From assembly GCF_004103825.1 (NCBI RefSeq), contig NZ_RYFI01000020.1:9780-42592 (forward strand): DNA of 32,813 nucleotides, given 5' to 3'. A program made the translations under genes and the position numbers. The notes beneath the pieces were generated by a model. The model saw nothing but the letters and a program-made list of their open reading frames with translations, was not told the origin of the DNA and made no database searches. Every line of letters begins with the position of its first letter. Position 1 is the first letter of the stretch. Positions 19,135-26,374 of the stretch are shown one piece after another. Source of the stretch: Hansschlegelia zhihuaiae. Its GTDB lineage: Bacteria; Pseudomonadota; Alphaproteobacteria; Rhizobiales; Methylopilaceae.

Positions 19135-19503
19135 TTACGCTTTCTGATCCCTGCCGCAGAAAATATCGTAGATAACCGAAATGATCCGCCGGACGTCGTC
19201 GTTCGCCAGACTGTAGTAGATCGCCTTGCCGTCGCGGCGCGTCGTCACGAGCTCTTCAAGCCTCAGCCGAGCTAGCTGCTGCGAAACGCTCGCCTGACGC
19301 AGGGACAGAATGTTCTCGAGCTCGGTCACCGATCGTTCGCCCTCGGCCAGGAGACAGAGCAGCAGTAGCCTGCTTTCGTGTGAGAGGGCCTTGAGAAAGT
19401 CGCTCGCGTCGCGCGCGTTGCGCATGAGCGCGTCGAGCTCTGGCGAAACTTCCGGACCGTCACGCAGCTCCTCCTCGATCTTGGCCGATACGATTGAAGG
19501 CAT
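19135..19503 (-). CDS. soxR: ArsR-family persulfide-type regulator SoxR (SqrR/BigR-like)
   Basis: A 122-residue winged-helix repressor. The helix-turn-helix is around residues 58-86 (LENILSLRQASVSQQLARLR) with the wing RRDGKAIYYSL. It has exactly two cysteines, C50 in LLLLCLLAEGE and C116 in YDIFCGRD. Their spacing of 66 residues equals that of the two reactive cysteines recalled for Rhodobacter SqrR (C41 and C107), which form a polysulfide bridge when reactive sulfur is present. The gene lies 16 bp after soxS and diverges from soxV. It probably represses the sox promoters until sulfide or thiosulfate is available. This soxR is unrelated to the MerR-type SoxR of enteric bacteria. Confidence 0.9.
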   Translation of the reverse strand: MPSIVSAKIEEELRDGPEVSPELDALMRNARDASDFLKALSHESRLLLLCLLAEGERSVTELENILSLRQASVSQQLARLRLEELVTTRRDGKAIYYSLANDDVRRIISVIYDIFCGRDQKA

Positions 19504-19519
19504 CTGAAATGATCCTCGA

Positions 19520-19903
19520 TCAGTCCTGGCGGGGCGTGGGAGAAAGACGGGCGATCAATGCGGCAAGCTCGGTCCAGAAGAAATCCTTGCCCGGATATCC
19601 CGTCAGACGGCCGACCTCGCGATCGCCATCCACGAGCACGAAGGTTGGCGTGATCCGCACATTCTGCGCAAGCGCAAAGCCCGCTTCGCCTTGCGCGCGA
19701 ATGTCAACGCGACGCAACGGGGCGCGCCGGCCTTCCGTCGAATTTGCATAACCGGACGCGACCTCGGCCTCGAAGCGCTGGCACCAGACGCAGCCGGGTT
19801 GATCGAACATCACGAGTTCCGCGCTGCGGGAGCCTGAGCCCCCGGTCAGCGCGCTGATCAGAAGCGCGAACACGGACATCAACAGAATACGACGAAACGC
19901 CAT
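19520..19903 (-). CDS. soxS: Periplasmic thioredoxin-like SoxS
   Basis: A 127-residue thioredoxin-fold protein. The start at 19903 gives an N-terminal membrane or signal segment (FRRILLMSVFALLISALTGG), followed by the active site PGCVWCQRF with C38 and C41 and a cis-proline region ITPTFVLVDGDREVGRLTGYPG. In Paracoccus, SoxS helps to reactivate the SoxYZ carrier. It would take electrons from membrane SoxV. An upstream frame to 20071 reads through the divergent promoter and is not used. It is transcribed away from soxV and together with soxR. Confidence 0.88.
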   Translation of the reverse strand: MAFRRILLMSVFALLISALTGGSGSRSAELVMFDQPGCVWCQRFEAEVASGYANSTEGRRAPLRRVDIRAQGEAGFALAQNVRITPTFVLVDGDREVGRLTGYPGKDFFWTELAALIARLSPTPRQD

Positions 19904-19970
19904 GCTTGATATATAATCGTATTCGAATATGAATTCCACTTTTGGATCACGGCGGTTTGGGAGGCGGCGA
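19904..19970. promoter_or_regulatory. soxS/soxV divergent promoter with SoxR operator
   Basis: This 67-bp gap between divergent genes contains TATAAT (19912-19917) immediately followed by a palindrome, TATTCGAATA (19920-19929). ATTC also recurs in opposite sense as GAAT at 19931-19934. ATTC/GAAT half-sites are what BigR/SqrR/SoxR-type ArsR repressors recognise. The recalled consensus has eight bases between half-sites, whereas six or zero are seen here, so the exact footprint is uncertain. A homologous soxS-soxV operator bound by SoxR is known in Pseudaminobacter. Confidence 0.65.
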
Positions 19971-20693
19971 ATGGGCCTGGACGTGAGCCTTGCAGGCGCC
20001 GCCGCGGCCGGCGCGCTTTCGTTCGCTTCGCCCTGCGTCCTGCCGCTGACGCCCGCGTATCTCGGCTTCATCAGCGGCGCCGCGTCGCCCGACCAGATCG
20101 AGCGCGCGCGGTCCAGGGTGTTCGCGCTGGCGCTAGCCTTCGTGGCGGGCTTTTCGACCGTGTTCGTCGCGCTCGGGGCGACCGCCTCGACGATTGGTCA
20201 GTTCCTCTCGAACTACGCGCAGCCGCTGACCGTCGCGGCCGGCGCGCTGCTGGTCCTGTTCGGCCTGCACTTCATGGAGATCGTCCGCATCCCGCTGTTC
20301 TACCGTCATGCCGGCGTCGGCCTGGAACGGCGACCAACCGGTCCGCTCGGCGCCTATGCGGTCGGCCTCGCCTTCGGCTTCGGCTGGACGCCGTGCGTCG
20401 GGCCGATCCTGGCGGCGATCCTCATGGTGGCGGGAGCGGAGCAAACGGCGTGGCGCGGTGCGGCGCTTCTTGGCGCCTACTCGGCCGGCATCGGATTGCC
20501 GTTCCTGCTCGCCGCAGCCTTCATGGGCGCGTTCCTGCGCTGGTCGCGCGCGTTGAAATCCCGGCTCGGGCTGATCGAGAAGGTGTCCGGGGGGCTGCTC
20601 ATCGTCACGGGATTGGCTTTCATCGGCGGCTGGGTGCCGGTCGCCGCGGGCTGGCTGCTTGAAATGTTCCCAGGGCTCGCCGAGATCGGATGA
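19971..20693 (+). CDS. soxV: SoxV, CcdA/DsbD-type membrane thiol reductant carrier
   Basis: A 240-residue membrane protein with six predicted hydrophobic segments. It has the two conserved cysteines of the CcdA family: C22 in FASPCVLPLTPAYLG and C142 in GWTPCVGPILAAIL. These pass electrons from cytosolic thioredoxin to periplasmic partners such as SoxW and SoxS, keeping the SoxY cysteine reduced. The start at 19971 has GGGAGGCGG upstream; an earlier ATG at 19929 lies in the operator. soxW follows after 10 bp. Confidence 0.92.
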   Translation: MGLDVSLAGAAAAGALSFASPCVLPLTPAYLGFISGAASPDQIERARSRVFALALAFVAGFSTVFVALGATASTIGQFLSNYAQPLTVAAGALLVLFGLHFMEIVRIPLFYRHAGVGLERRPTGPLGAYAVGLAFGFGWTPCVGPILAAILMVAGAEQTAWRGAALLGAYSAGIGLPFLLAAAFMGAFLRWSRALKSRLGLIEKVSGGLLIVTGLAFIGGWVPVAAGWLLEMFPGLAEIG

Positions 20694-20703
20694 GGAGACT
20701 GCG

Positions 20704-21270
20704 GTGACCAGACGGATCGGACCCGATCGCCGCGCATTTTTGGGCCTCGGCGTCGGCGCTTCGCTCGCCGCGACGACGGGCTCCCGCGCCGCTTCCGTTC
20801 TCGGCGACGACGGCAATTACGTGCAGGACTGGTACGTGGACAGCTTTCTCGACCTCGGCGAGGACGCGCAGGCGGCGCTGGGGAAAGGCAAAGGGTTCGC
20901 GACGCAGTGGGGCATGCGCGGGTGCCCGGCCTGCAAGCGGCTCCACACCGTCTATTTCGCAGAGCCCGGGATCGAGGGCTTCGTGCGGGAGAAGTTCGAG
21001 ATCGTCCATCTCGACACCTTCGGGTCGCGGGAGGTGACGGACATCGACGGCGAACGCCTCGGCGAGAAGGCGCTCGCCGCGAAGCGCGCCGTCAGAACGA
21101 CGCCGACGTTCCAGTTCTTCGCGATGCAAGGCGGCCGGATCGCCGAGGTCGCGCGGATGCCCGGGCTGCTCGGCGAGCGCGAATTTCTTGCCATGTTCCG
21201 GTTCGTCGCCGAGGGCGGCTACACGGGCCGCTCCTTCGAGGAGTGGCTCAAGGCGCAGCAGGCCAGGTGA
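20704..21270 (+). CDS. soxW: Periplasmic thioredoxin SoxW
   Basis: A 188-residue protein read from a GTG start at 20704, with TGAGGAG well placed upstream. The N-terminus (GPDRRAFLGLGVGASLAATTG) looks like a twin-arginine signal. The thioredoxin motif is CPAC (74-77) in GMRGCPACKRLH, with RTTPTFQFF as the cis-proline loop. It is the expected partner of SoxV for delivering reductant to the Sox system. An alternative ATG at 20659 would overlap soxV and is less likely. Confidence 0.88.
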   Translation: MTRRIGPDRRAFLGLGVGASLAATTGSRAASVLGDDGNYVQDWYVDSFLDLGEDAQAALGKGKGFATQWGMRGCPACKRLHTVYFAEPGIEGFVREKFEIVHLDTFGSREVTDIDGERLGEKALAAKRAVRTTPTFQFFAMQGGRIAEVARMPGLLGEREFLAMFRFVAEGGYTGRSFEEWLKAQQAR

Positions 21271-21311
21271 TCGCAGTCGCGTCGGGCACGACATTCAACG
21301 AGAGATCGCAC

Positions 21312-21917
21312 ATGAAGATCGCAATCCTGCTCGTCGCCGGCCTTTGCCTGGGTTCTGCTTCATCGTCTGTTCCCGCGCTGGCGCAGTCCGCCCCCGCAGG
21401 CGCCCCCTCGCACGTGGTTCCCCAGGCGAAACAGACGGCGCTCGGCCTCTACGTCACGCCGCGCGAGGCCGCCGACATCATGCGCGCTGAGGGCGGCCGG
21501 ATCCTGTTTGTCGACGTCCGGACACGCGGCGAGATGCTCTTCACCCGTTGGACGCCGATGATCGACGGTCACGTGCCATTCGTGGACGTGACCGAATTCT
21601 GGGACTGGGACGACAAAGAGGGACGTTACAGGCTCGAACCGAACGGGACGTTCAGCCAGGACGTGCAGAAGCTTCTCGCGGCCAAGGGACTGTCGAAGTC
21701 AGACCGCGTCATCGTGATGTGCCGTTCGGGCGACCGCTCGGCCCGCGCCGCCAACAAGCTGGTCGAGGCGGGCTTCACCAACGTCTACAGCCAGTACGAG
21801 GGTTTTGAGGGCGACCAGTCGCCCTACGGCCAACGCACCGTCAATGGCTGGAAGAACGCCGGCCTGCCCTGGACCTACAAGCCGGACAGAGCCAAGTTCT
21901 ACGCTGGCGGATTCTGA
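21312..21917 (+). CDS. Exported rhodanese-domain protein
   Basis: A 201-residue protein with a Sec signal peptide (KIAILLVAGLCLGSASSSVPALAQ, cut after ALA). A rhodanese domain covers residues of about 48-195. The catalytic cysteine is C137 in VMCRSGDRSARAA, a six-residue loop of the CRSGDRS type, and FVDVRTRGEMLF is the CH2A-like motif. An insert with VTEFWDWDDKEGRYRLEPNG distinguishes it from plain single-domain rhodaneses. It would move sulfane sulfur in the periplasm. Rhodaneses occur next to some sox loci, but its role here is unproven. It is 41 bp after soxW and probably in the same operon. Confidence 0.85.
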   Translation: MKIAILLVAGLCLGSASSSVPALAQSAPAGAPSHVVPQAKQTALGLYVTPREAADIMRAEGGRILFVDVRTRGEMLFTRWTPMIDGHVPFVDVTEFWDWDDKEGRYRLEPNGTFSQDVQKLLAAKGLSKSDRVIVMCRSGDRSARAANKLVEAGFTNVYSQYEGFEGDQSPYGQRTVNGWKNAGLPWTYKPDRAKFYAGGF

Positions 21918-21936
21918 CCAGCGGGCTGCGAGGGCC

Positions 21937-21979
21937 GCCCGGAGGCGCAGCGGCCTGACGTTCCGCTGCGCCTCCGGGC
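21937..21979. terminator. Long convergent hairpin terminator
   Basis: GCCCGGAGGCGCAGCGG (21937-21953) pairs perfectly over 17 bp with 21963-21979 around a 9-nt loop. It fills the gap between the convergent rhodanese gene and soxX. There is no clear T-run on either side, but stem length and position suggest a bidirectional transcription barrier separating the two halves of the sox locus. Confidence 0.7.
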
Positions 21980-21994
21980 TCTTGCAGGCGTCGC

Positions 21995-22609
21995 CTATTT
22001 GTTCACCGGCGACTGGGGGTCGAACAAATAGGCGGTGACGTCCTTGATCTGCTTTTCAGTCAGCACGTGGTTCGAGCCGAAGCGCGGCATGTTCGAACAG
22101 GCAAGCACGGCCTGGGCGTCGTATATCTTGGCGTAGGTCGCCTTGGCCGCCTCTTCGGAAAACTTGAACGCCTTGCCGTAGCCCTTCAGGCTCGGTCCAA
22201 GCGTGCCATAGCTGGTTTCCTTTGGATCGAGCTGGTGGCAGGCGTAGCAGTTTCCGCCGGCCTCCGTTCCCGCCGGATCGCTGAACTGAAATCCTCGTCC
22301 GTTCTGGGCGACCTTCTCGCCGGCCTTCCAGTCGCCTACCACCTTGCCGTCGGCGGGCATCTGCACTTTCGATTTCTCGGCCTCGACGATCTTCTCGGCC
22401 TGCGCCTCCGAAGGCTGGTTCCGGGTCTCGGAACAGATCCGCTGGGCCTCGTCCTGCTTGAGGCGGTCGTCCCACCCTTCGGGCAAATTGGTGAAGCTTG
22501 ACGCGACGGTCTTGTCGACGCGGGCGGCATCGACCGTGGGTCCCTCGCCGGCCGCGGAAGCGGACGTCGCCAGCGCTATTGCGGTAAGCGCGATGAATGG
22601 CGTCTTCAT
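21995..22609 (-). CDS. soxX: Sulfur oxidation c-type cytochrome SoxX
   Basis: A 204-residue cytochrome with a signal peptide (KTPFIALTAIALATSASA). One heme motif CYACH is at 121-125, and a likely distal methionine is M174 in ACSNMPRFG. It pairs with SoxA to couple thiosulfate oxidatively to the SoxY cysteine. The stretch of about 85 residues between the signal and the cytochrome domain, with RICSETRNQPSEAQAEKIVE, is typical of the larger SoxX type. GGGGAG lies upstream of the start at 22609, and 17 bp separate it from soxA. Confidence 0.95.
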   Translation of the reverse strand: MKTPFIALTAIALATSASAAGEGPTVDAARVDKTVASSFTNLPEGWDDRLKQDEAQRICSETRNQPSEAQAEKIVEAEKSKVQMPADGKVVGDWKAGEKVAQNGRGFQFSDPAGTEAGGNCYACHQLDPKETSYGTLGPSLKGYGKAFKFSEEAAKATYAKIYDAQAVLACSNMPRFGSNHVLTEKQIKDVTAYLFDPQSPVNK

Positions 22610-22626
22610 GATTCCGGCTCCCCGCG

Positions 22627-23481
22627 TCAACGCTTGATGGAGGGCACTTTCAGCTCGCCCCCTTCAGCGCTCTTGTTCAGGTAAAGGGTGATCGCGGTCA
22701 CGGCTTCCGAGCCGTAGCCGGGCGCGGGCATCCGCATCTGCCGGTAGCAGTCCCAAAGCCGGTGCTGCATCGTCCGCGTCGCGCTCTGGGAGACGCGGTA
22801 GGTGGGCCAACTCCCCATCGAGGCCTGCGCGGACTTGTTGGGTACATCGAACTGCGGCAGGTCCGTCGTGCGAATTCTCTTGTTGGCTGCGCCGTGACAG
22901 GTCGCGCAGGAGAAGTCCATGACGGCGGAGCGCCGGAAGAACAGCGCTTCGCCGATCTCGTAGAGCTCCTTCTCCTTCGGATACGCGAGCTGCGCCTCGA
23001 TCTTCATCCCGCTCGACTTGTTGGCGATGAAGGCGACGAGATCCTCCATGTCCGAGCCTCTGCCGGGACCGGAGAACGGCTTCGCTCGAATCGGCTTGGT
23101 GTCGAAAGCCTGGATCTTCTCCATGCACCAGAGCAGCCGCTGCTCGAGGTCCATGACCTGGTCGGCGTCCTTGAAATAGCGGGGGAGCTTGGCATAAGCG
23201 CCATCGAGGACGCCCGGTCCCTCGCCGAGATCGCAGGTTTCGAGCGAGACGTTCTTCTCGCCGCGCGCCTCCGACCAGAGCGCCTCGCCTCGGTCGACGT
23301 TCAGAAAGCCCGGATTGGCCATCGGGTCGTCGATCATCTTGCGGTAGCGCTCGATCTCCGCCGCGCTTGTCGAACTGTTGGAGTTGACGCCGTCCTGGGC
23401 GGACCCGAGCCCGGTCAAGCCCAGCGACAGCGCGATCGCGGCGACGCCCAGAAAGGCGACGCCGATGGCCTTCGATCTCAT
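22627..23481 (-). CDS. soxA: L-cysteine S-thiosulfotransferase subunit SoxA, monoheme type
   Basis: A 284-residue exported cytochrome. The C-terminal heme motif CATCH is at 192-196, and C245 in [10 protein letters not shown] is the cysteine that carries the persulfide heme ligand and takes part in catalysis. In diheme SoxA a second CxxCH occurs in the N-terminal domain; here that domain keeps only C83 and C119, which probably form a disulfide, so this is the monoheme type. With SoxX it links thiosulfate to SoxYZ. The signal peptide covers about the first 29 residues. The gene diverges from soxY across a 234-bp AT-rich region. Confidence 0.95.
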   Translation of the reverse strand: MRSKAIGVAFLGVAAIALSLGLTGLGSAQDGVNSNSSTSAAEIERYRKMIDDPMANPGFLNVDRGEALWSEARGEKNVSLETCDLGEGPGVLDGAYAKLPRYFKDADQVMDLEQRLLWCMEKIQAFDTKPIRAKPFSGPGRGSDMEDLVAFIANKSSGMKIEAQLAYPKEKELYEIGEALFFRRSAVMDFSCATCHGAANKRIRTTDLPQFDVPNKSAQASMGSWPTYRVSQSATRTMQHRLWDCYRQMRMPAPGYGSEAVTAITLYLNKSAEGGELKVPSIKR

Positions 23482-23715
23482 GTTTCGTCCCCATTCATTT
23501 TCTTGTTGCGGACCGACCGCATCCGGCCAGCCAGGGCGTCCACCTGCGCCGATCGCGTTCGTCAGCGAACTTTCGATCGACCGATAGACGACTTTACATT
23601 CAAAAAACTCTATATCACAATATGTCTAGACCGATTGATGCGCATATGGCGTCCGATCGTAAATAACAAATATAAGTCAAAGCCTTACGGATGCGTTTGG
23701 CTTGGGAGGAAGCGC
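23482..23715. promoter_or_regulatory. soxAX/soxYZBCD divergent promoter region
   Basis: This 234-bp region separates the divergent soxAX and soxYZBCD operons. About 23590-23690 is AT-rich compared with the genes around it and should hold both promoters. A lone ATTC half-site occurs at 23598-23601, but no full ATTC/GAAT palindrome like that at soxS/soxV is visible. No gene is present. GGGAGGA at 23704-23710 is the soxY ribosome site. Confidence 0.55.
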
Positions 23716-24180
23716 ATGATGCTGTTCGAGCAGTCCCGTTCCCGGCGGGAGGCGATGCGACTCGCAGCCATTTCCGTCGCAGTCGCCGCTCTGACGCCCC
23801 GGCTGGCCTTCGCAAAGCCGGAAGACGTCAAAGCCGAGATGGACAAGCTCTACGGCGGCAAGGAGATGGCGACGGGCAAGCTGAAGCTCGACATGCCCGA
23901 GATCGCCGAGAACGGCCTCGTCGTGCCCATCAACATCGAGGTCGAAAGCCCGATGACGGAGGCGGACTATGTGAAGTCCGTCAGCGTCTTCGCCGAGGGC
24001 AATCCTTTCCCCCGGGTTCTGACCTATCACTTCACGCCGGCGTGCGGCCGCGCGGCGGCGTCTCTGCGGATGCGCCTCGCCCAGACGCAGAACGTCATCG
24101 CCGTCGCCGAGACCTCGACCGGCCAACTCTATACGGCGAAATCCGAAGTGAAGGTCACGATCGGCGGCTGCGGCGGCTGA
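23716..24180 (+). CDS. soxY: Thiosulfate oxidation carrier protein SoxY
   Basis: A 154-residue protein. The N-terminus (SRSRREAMRLAAISVAVAAL) is a twin-arginine signal, allowing co-export with SoxZ, which has none. The C-terminus is the invariant GGCGG, whose cysteine (C152) carries the sulfur substrate during the cycle. Two adjacent ATGs (23716 and 23719) follow GGGAGGA; the second has the better spacing, and the choice adds only one methionine. It starts the operon soxYZBCD-soxE-soxF. Confidence 0.95.
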   Translation: MMLFEQSRSRREAMRLAAISVAVAALTPRLAFAKPEDVKAEMDKLYGGKEMATGKLKLDMPEIAENGLVVPINIEVESPMTEADYVKSVSVFAEGNPFPRVLTYHFTPACGRAAASLRMRLAQTQNVIAVAETSTGQLYTAKSEVKVTIGGCGG

Positions 24181-24231
24181 GGCTGACGCACGCGCCCGAT
24201 CCGACAGAACCCGAGACAAAAGAGCGATCAG

Positions 24232-24558
24232 ATGGCCAAGACCTCCGCCCGCGTCCGCGTCCCGCCGAAGGCGAAAAAGGACGAGATCATCGAGGTGAAG
24301 ACGCTGGTCTCCCACGAGATGGAGAGCGGCGTCCGCAAGGATTCCTCCGGCAAGATCGTGCCGCGGAACATCATCAACAGGTTCACGGCGGCGTTTAACG
24401 GCAAGGTGGTGTTCGAGGCAGAGTGGTTCCCCTCGGTGTCGGCGAATCCCTATCAGTCCTTTTTCTTCAAGGCGCAGGAATCCGGCGAGTTCACCTTCAC
24501 TTGGAAGGACGACCAGGGCCAGGAAACGACCGCCAAGGCGAAACTCGAAGTCGCCTGA
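24232..24558 (+). CDS. soxZ: Thiosulfate oxidation carrier complex protein SoxZ
   Basis: A 108-residue protein, the normal SoxZ length, with ARVRVPPKAKKDEIIEVKTL at the start and FTFTWKDDQGQETTAKAKLEVA at the end of its immunoglobulin-like sandwich. It forms the SoxYZ heterodimer that presents the SoxY swinging-arm cysteine to SoxAX, SoxB and SoxCD. It has no signal peptide and relies on SoxY for export. The gene lies 51 bp after soxY. Confidence 0.95.
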   Translation: MAKTSARVRVPPKAKKDEIIEVKTLVSHEMESGVRKDSSGKIVPRNIINRFTAAFNGKVVFEAEWFPSVSANPYQSFFFKAQESGEFTFTWKDDQGQETTAKAKLEVA

Positions 24559-24650
24559 CGTCAGAAGCGCATGGCGACGCCTGACGACGCGCCCGGATTC
24601 CGCCGGGCGCGAGAGGGCCGTCGCGTCCCGACATGGAGAGAACGCCTCTC

Positions 24651-26345
24651 ATGATATCCCGCCGAGAATTCGTCGTCGCGGCGACGGCCGCAGCGTCTCT
24701 GGCGACCGCCTCCGGCCGAAGCCTCGCCCAGGTCGCGTCGAGCGGAAAGCTTACCCAGGACGACCTCTTGCGCTTCGATGCCACGGGCAAGGTGACGCTA
24801 CTCCACATCACCGATACGCACGCGCAGCTCAACCCCGTTTACTTCCGCGAACCGTCGGTAAACCTGGGCGTCGGCGAGACCAAGGGACTGCCGCCCCACG
24901 TCACCGGCGCGGCCTTTCTCGACCAGTTCAAGATCAAGCCGGGCAGCCCCCAGGCCTATGCGCTGACGAGCGAGGATTTCGTCGCGCTCGCCAAGGCCTA
25001 TGGCCGAATGGGCGGGTTCGACCGCATCGCCGCGCTCGTGAAGGCGATCCGCGCCGAGCGGGGGGACGACAACGTGCTTCTTCTCGCTGGCGGCGATGAG
25101 CTGCAGGGCAGCTGGACGTCCCTGAAGACCCGAGGCGAGGACGTGCTACAGGCGCTCAAGGCGCTGAAGCTCGACGCGATGGTCGGCCACTGGGAGTTCA
25201 CCTATGGCGCGGACCGCGTGAAGGAGATCGCCGAGGCGGGTCCCTTCGCCTTCCTCGCGCAGAACATCCGCAGCCTCGAATGGCAGGAAGAGGTCTTTCC
25301 CGCCGCCAAGGTCTTCGAGCGGGGCGGCGCGAAGATCGCGGTCATCGGGCAGGCCTATCCGCGCACGCCGATCGCGAACCCCCGCTGGATGACGCCGGAC
25401 TGGGAGTTCGGCCTGCGCGAGGACGACCTGCGCAGACAGGTCGAGAGCGCACGCTCAGGGGGCGCCGACGTCGTCGTCCTGCTCTCGCACAACGGTTTCG
25501 ACGTCGACCGCAAGCTGGCGCGCCGCGTCAAAGGACTCGACGTCATCCTCACCGCCCACACCCATGACGCGATCCCGATGGCGGTCGAGGTCGACAAGAC
25601 GCTGCTGATCGCTTCCGGCTCGCACGGCAAGTTCCTGTCGCGGCTCGATCTCGACGTGAAGGACGGCAGGGTCGCGGGCTATCGCTTCGGCCTGATTCCG
25701 GTCTTCTCCGACGCAATCGCGCCGGACGCCGAGATGACGAAGCTCGTCGCGGACGCCCGCGCTCCCTACGCCGCAGAACTCGCACGGGAGGTCGGGCGGA
25801 CCGAGAGCGTCCTTTACCGCCGCGGCAATTTCAACGGCACCCTCGACGACGTCATTTGCCAGGCGATGATTGAACAGCGCGATGTCGAGATCGCGCTGTC
25901 GCCCGCCTTCCGCTGGGGCACGAGCCTTCTGCCAGGCGATCCGATCACCTTCGAGGCGATCTCGAACGCGACCGCCGTGACCTACCCGAACTGCTACCGC
26001 TCCGCCATGACCGGCAAGCAGTTCAAGGACGTGCTCGAGGACATCGCCGACAACATCTTCAACCCCGACCCCTACTTCCAGGGCGGCGGCGACATGGTGC
26101 GCCTCGGAGGCGTCGGCTACGCGATCGACGTCGCTCAGCCGATCGGCAAGCGCATCTCGAACCTCACTTTGCTCAGGTCCGGCGCGCCGATCGAGGCCGA
26201 CAGGTCCTACACGGTCGCGGGTTGGGCGAGCGTCAACCAGAACGTCGAGGGACCGCCGATCTGGGAAGTGGTCGAGCGCCACGTCGCCGACCGCAAGACG
26301 ATCAAGGTCGAGCCTAACGACGCCATCAAGGTCACCGGCGCATGA
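24651..26345 (+). CDS. soxB: S-sulfosulfanyl-L-cysteine sulfohydrolase SoxB
   Basis: A 564-residue periplasmic hydrolase of the calcineurin/5'-nucleotidase fold. The twin-arginine signal is SRREFVVAATAAASL. Metal-binding motifs are ITDTHAQ (53-59), GDELQGSW, GHWEFTYG, LLSHNGFD and LTAHTHD, which hold the dimanganese site. It removes sulfate from the SoxY-bound thiosulfonate. The start at 24651 follows GGAGAG with good spacing; ATG at 24633 would place six residues before the signal. Its stop overlaps a weak ATG ahead of soxC. Confidence 0.95.
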   Translation: MISRREFVVAATAAASLATASGRSLAQVASSGKLTQDDLLRFDATGKVTLLHITDTHAQLNPVYFREPSVNLGVGETKGLPPHVTGAAFLDQFKIKPGSPQAYALTSEDFVALAKAYGRMGGFDRIAALVKAIRAERGDDNVLLLAGGDELQGSWTSLKTRGEDVLQALKALKLDAMVGHWEFTYGADRVKEIAEAGPFAFLAQNIRSLEWQEEVFPAAKVFERGGAKIAVIGQAYPRTPIANPRWMTPDWEFGLREDDLRRQVESARSGGADVVVLLSHNGFDVDRKLARRVKGLDVILTAHTHDAIPMAVEVDKTLLIASGSHGKFLSRLDLDVKDGRVAGYRFGLIPVFSDAIAPDAEMTKLVADARAPYAAELAREVGRTESVLYRRGNFNGTLDDVICQAMIEQRDVEIALSPAFRWGTSLLPGDPITFEAISNATAVTYPNCYRSAMTGKQFKDVLEDIADNIFNPDPYFQGGGDMVRLGGVGYAIDVAQPIGKRISNLTLLRSGAPIEADRSYTVAGWASVNQNVEGPPIWEVVERHVADRKTIKVEPNDAIKVTGA

Positions 26346-26374
26346 CGCGGCCATCGATCCAAGGAGACAGCGCG

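Noticed and set aside
23598-23601. Second full SoxR operator in the soxA/soxY region
   Set aside because: Only a lone ATTC half-site was found; there is no matching GAAT at a plausible distance.
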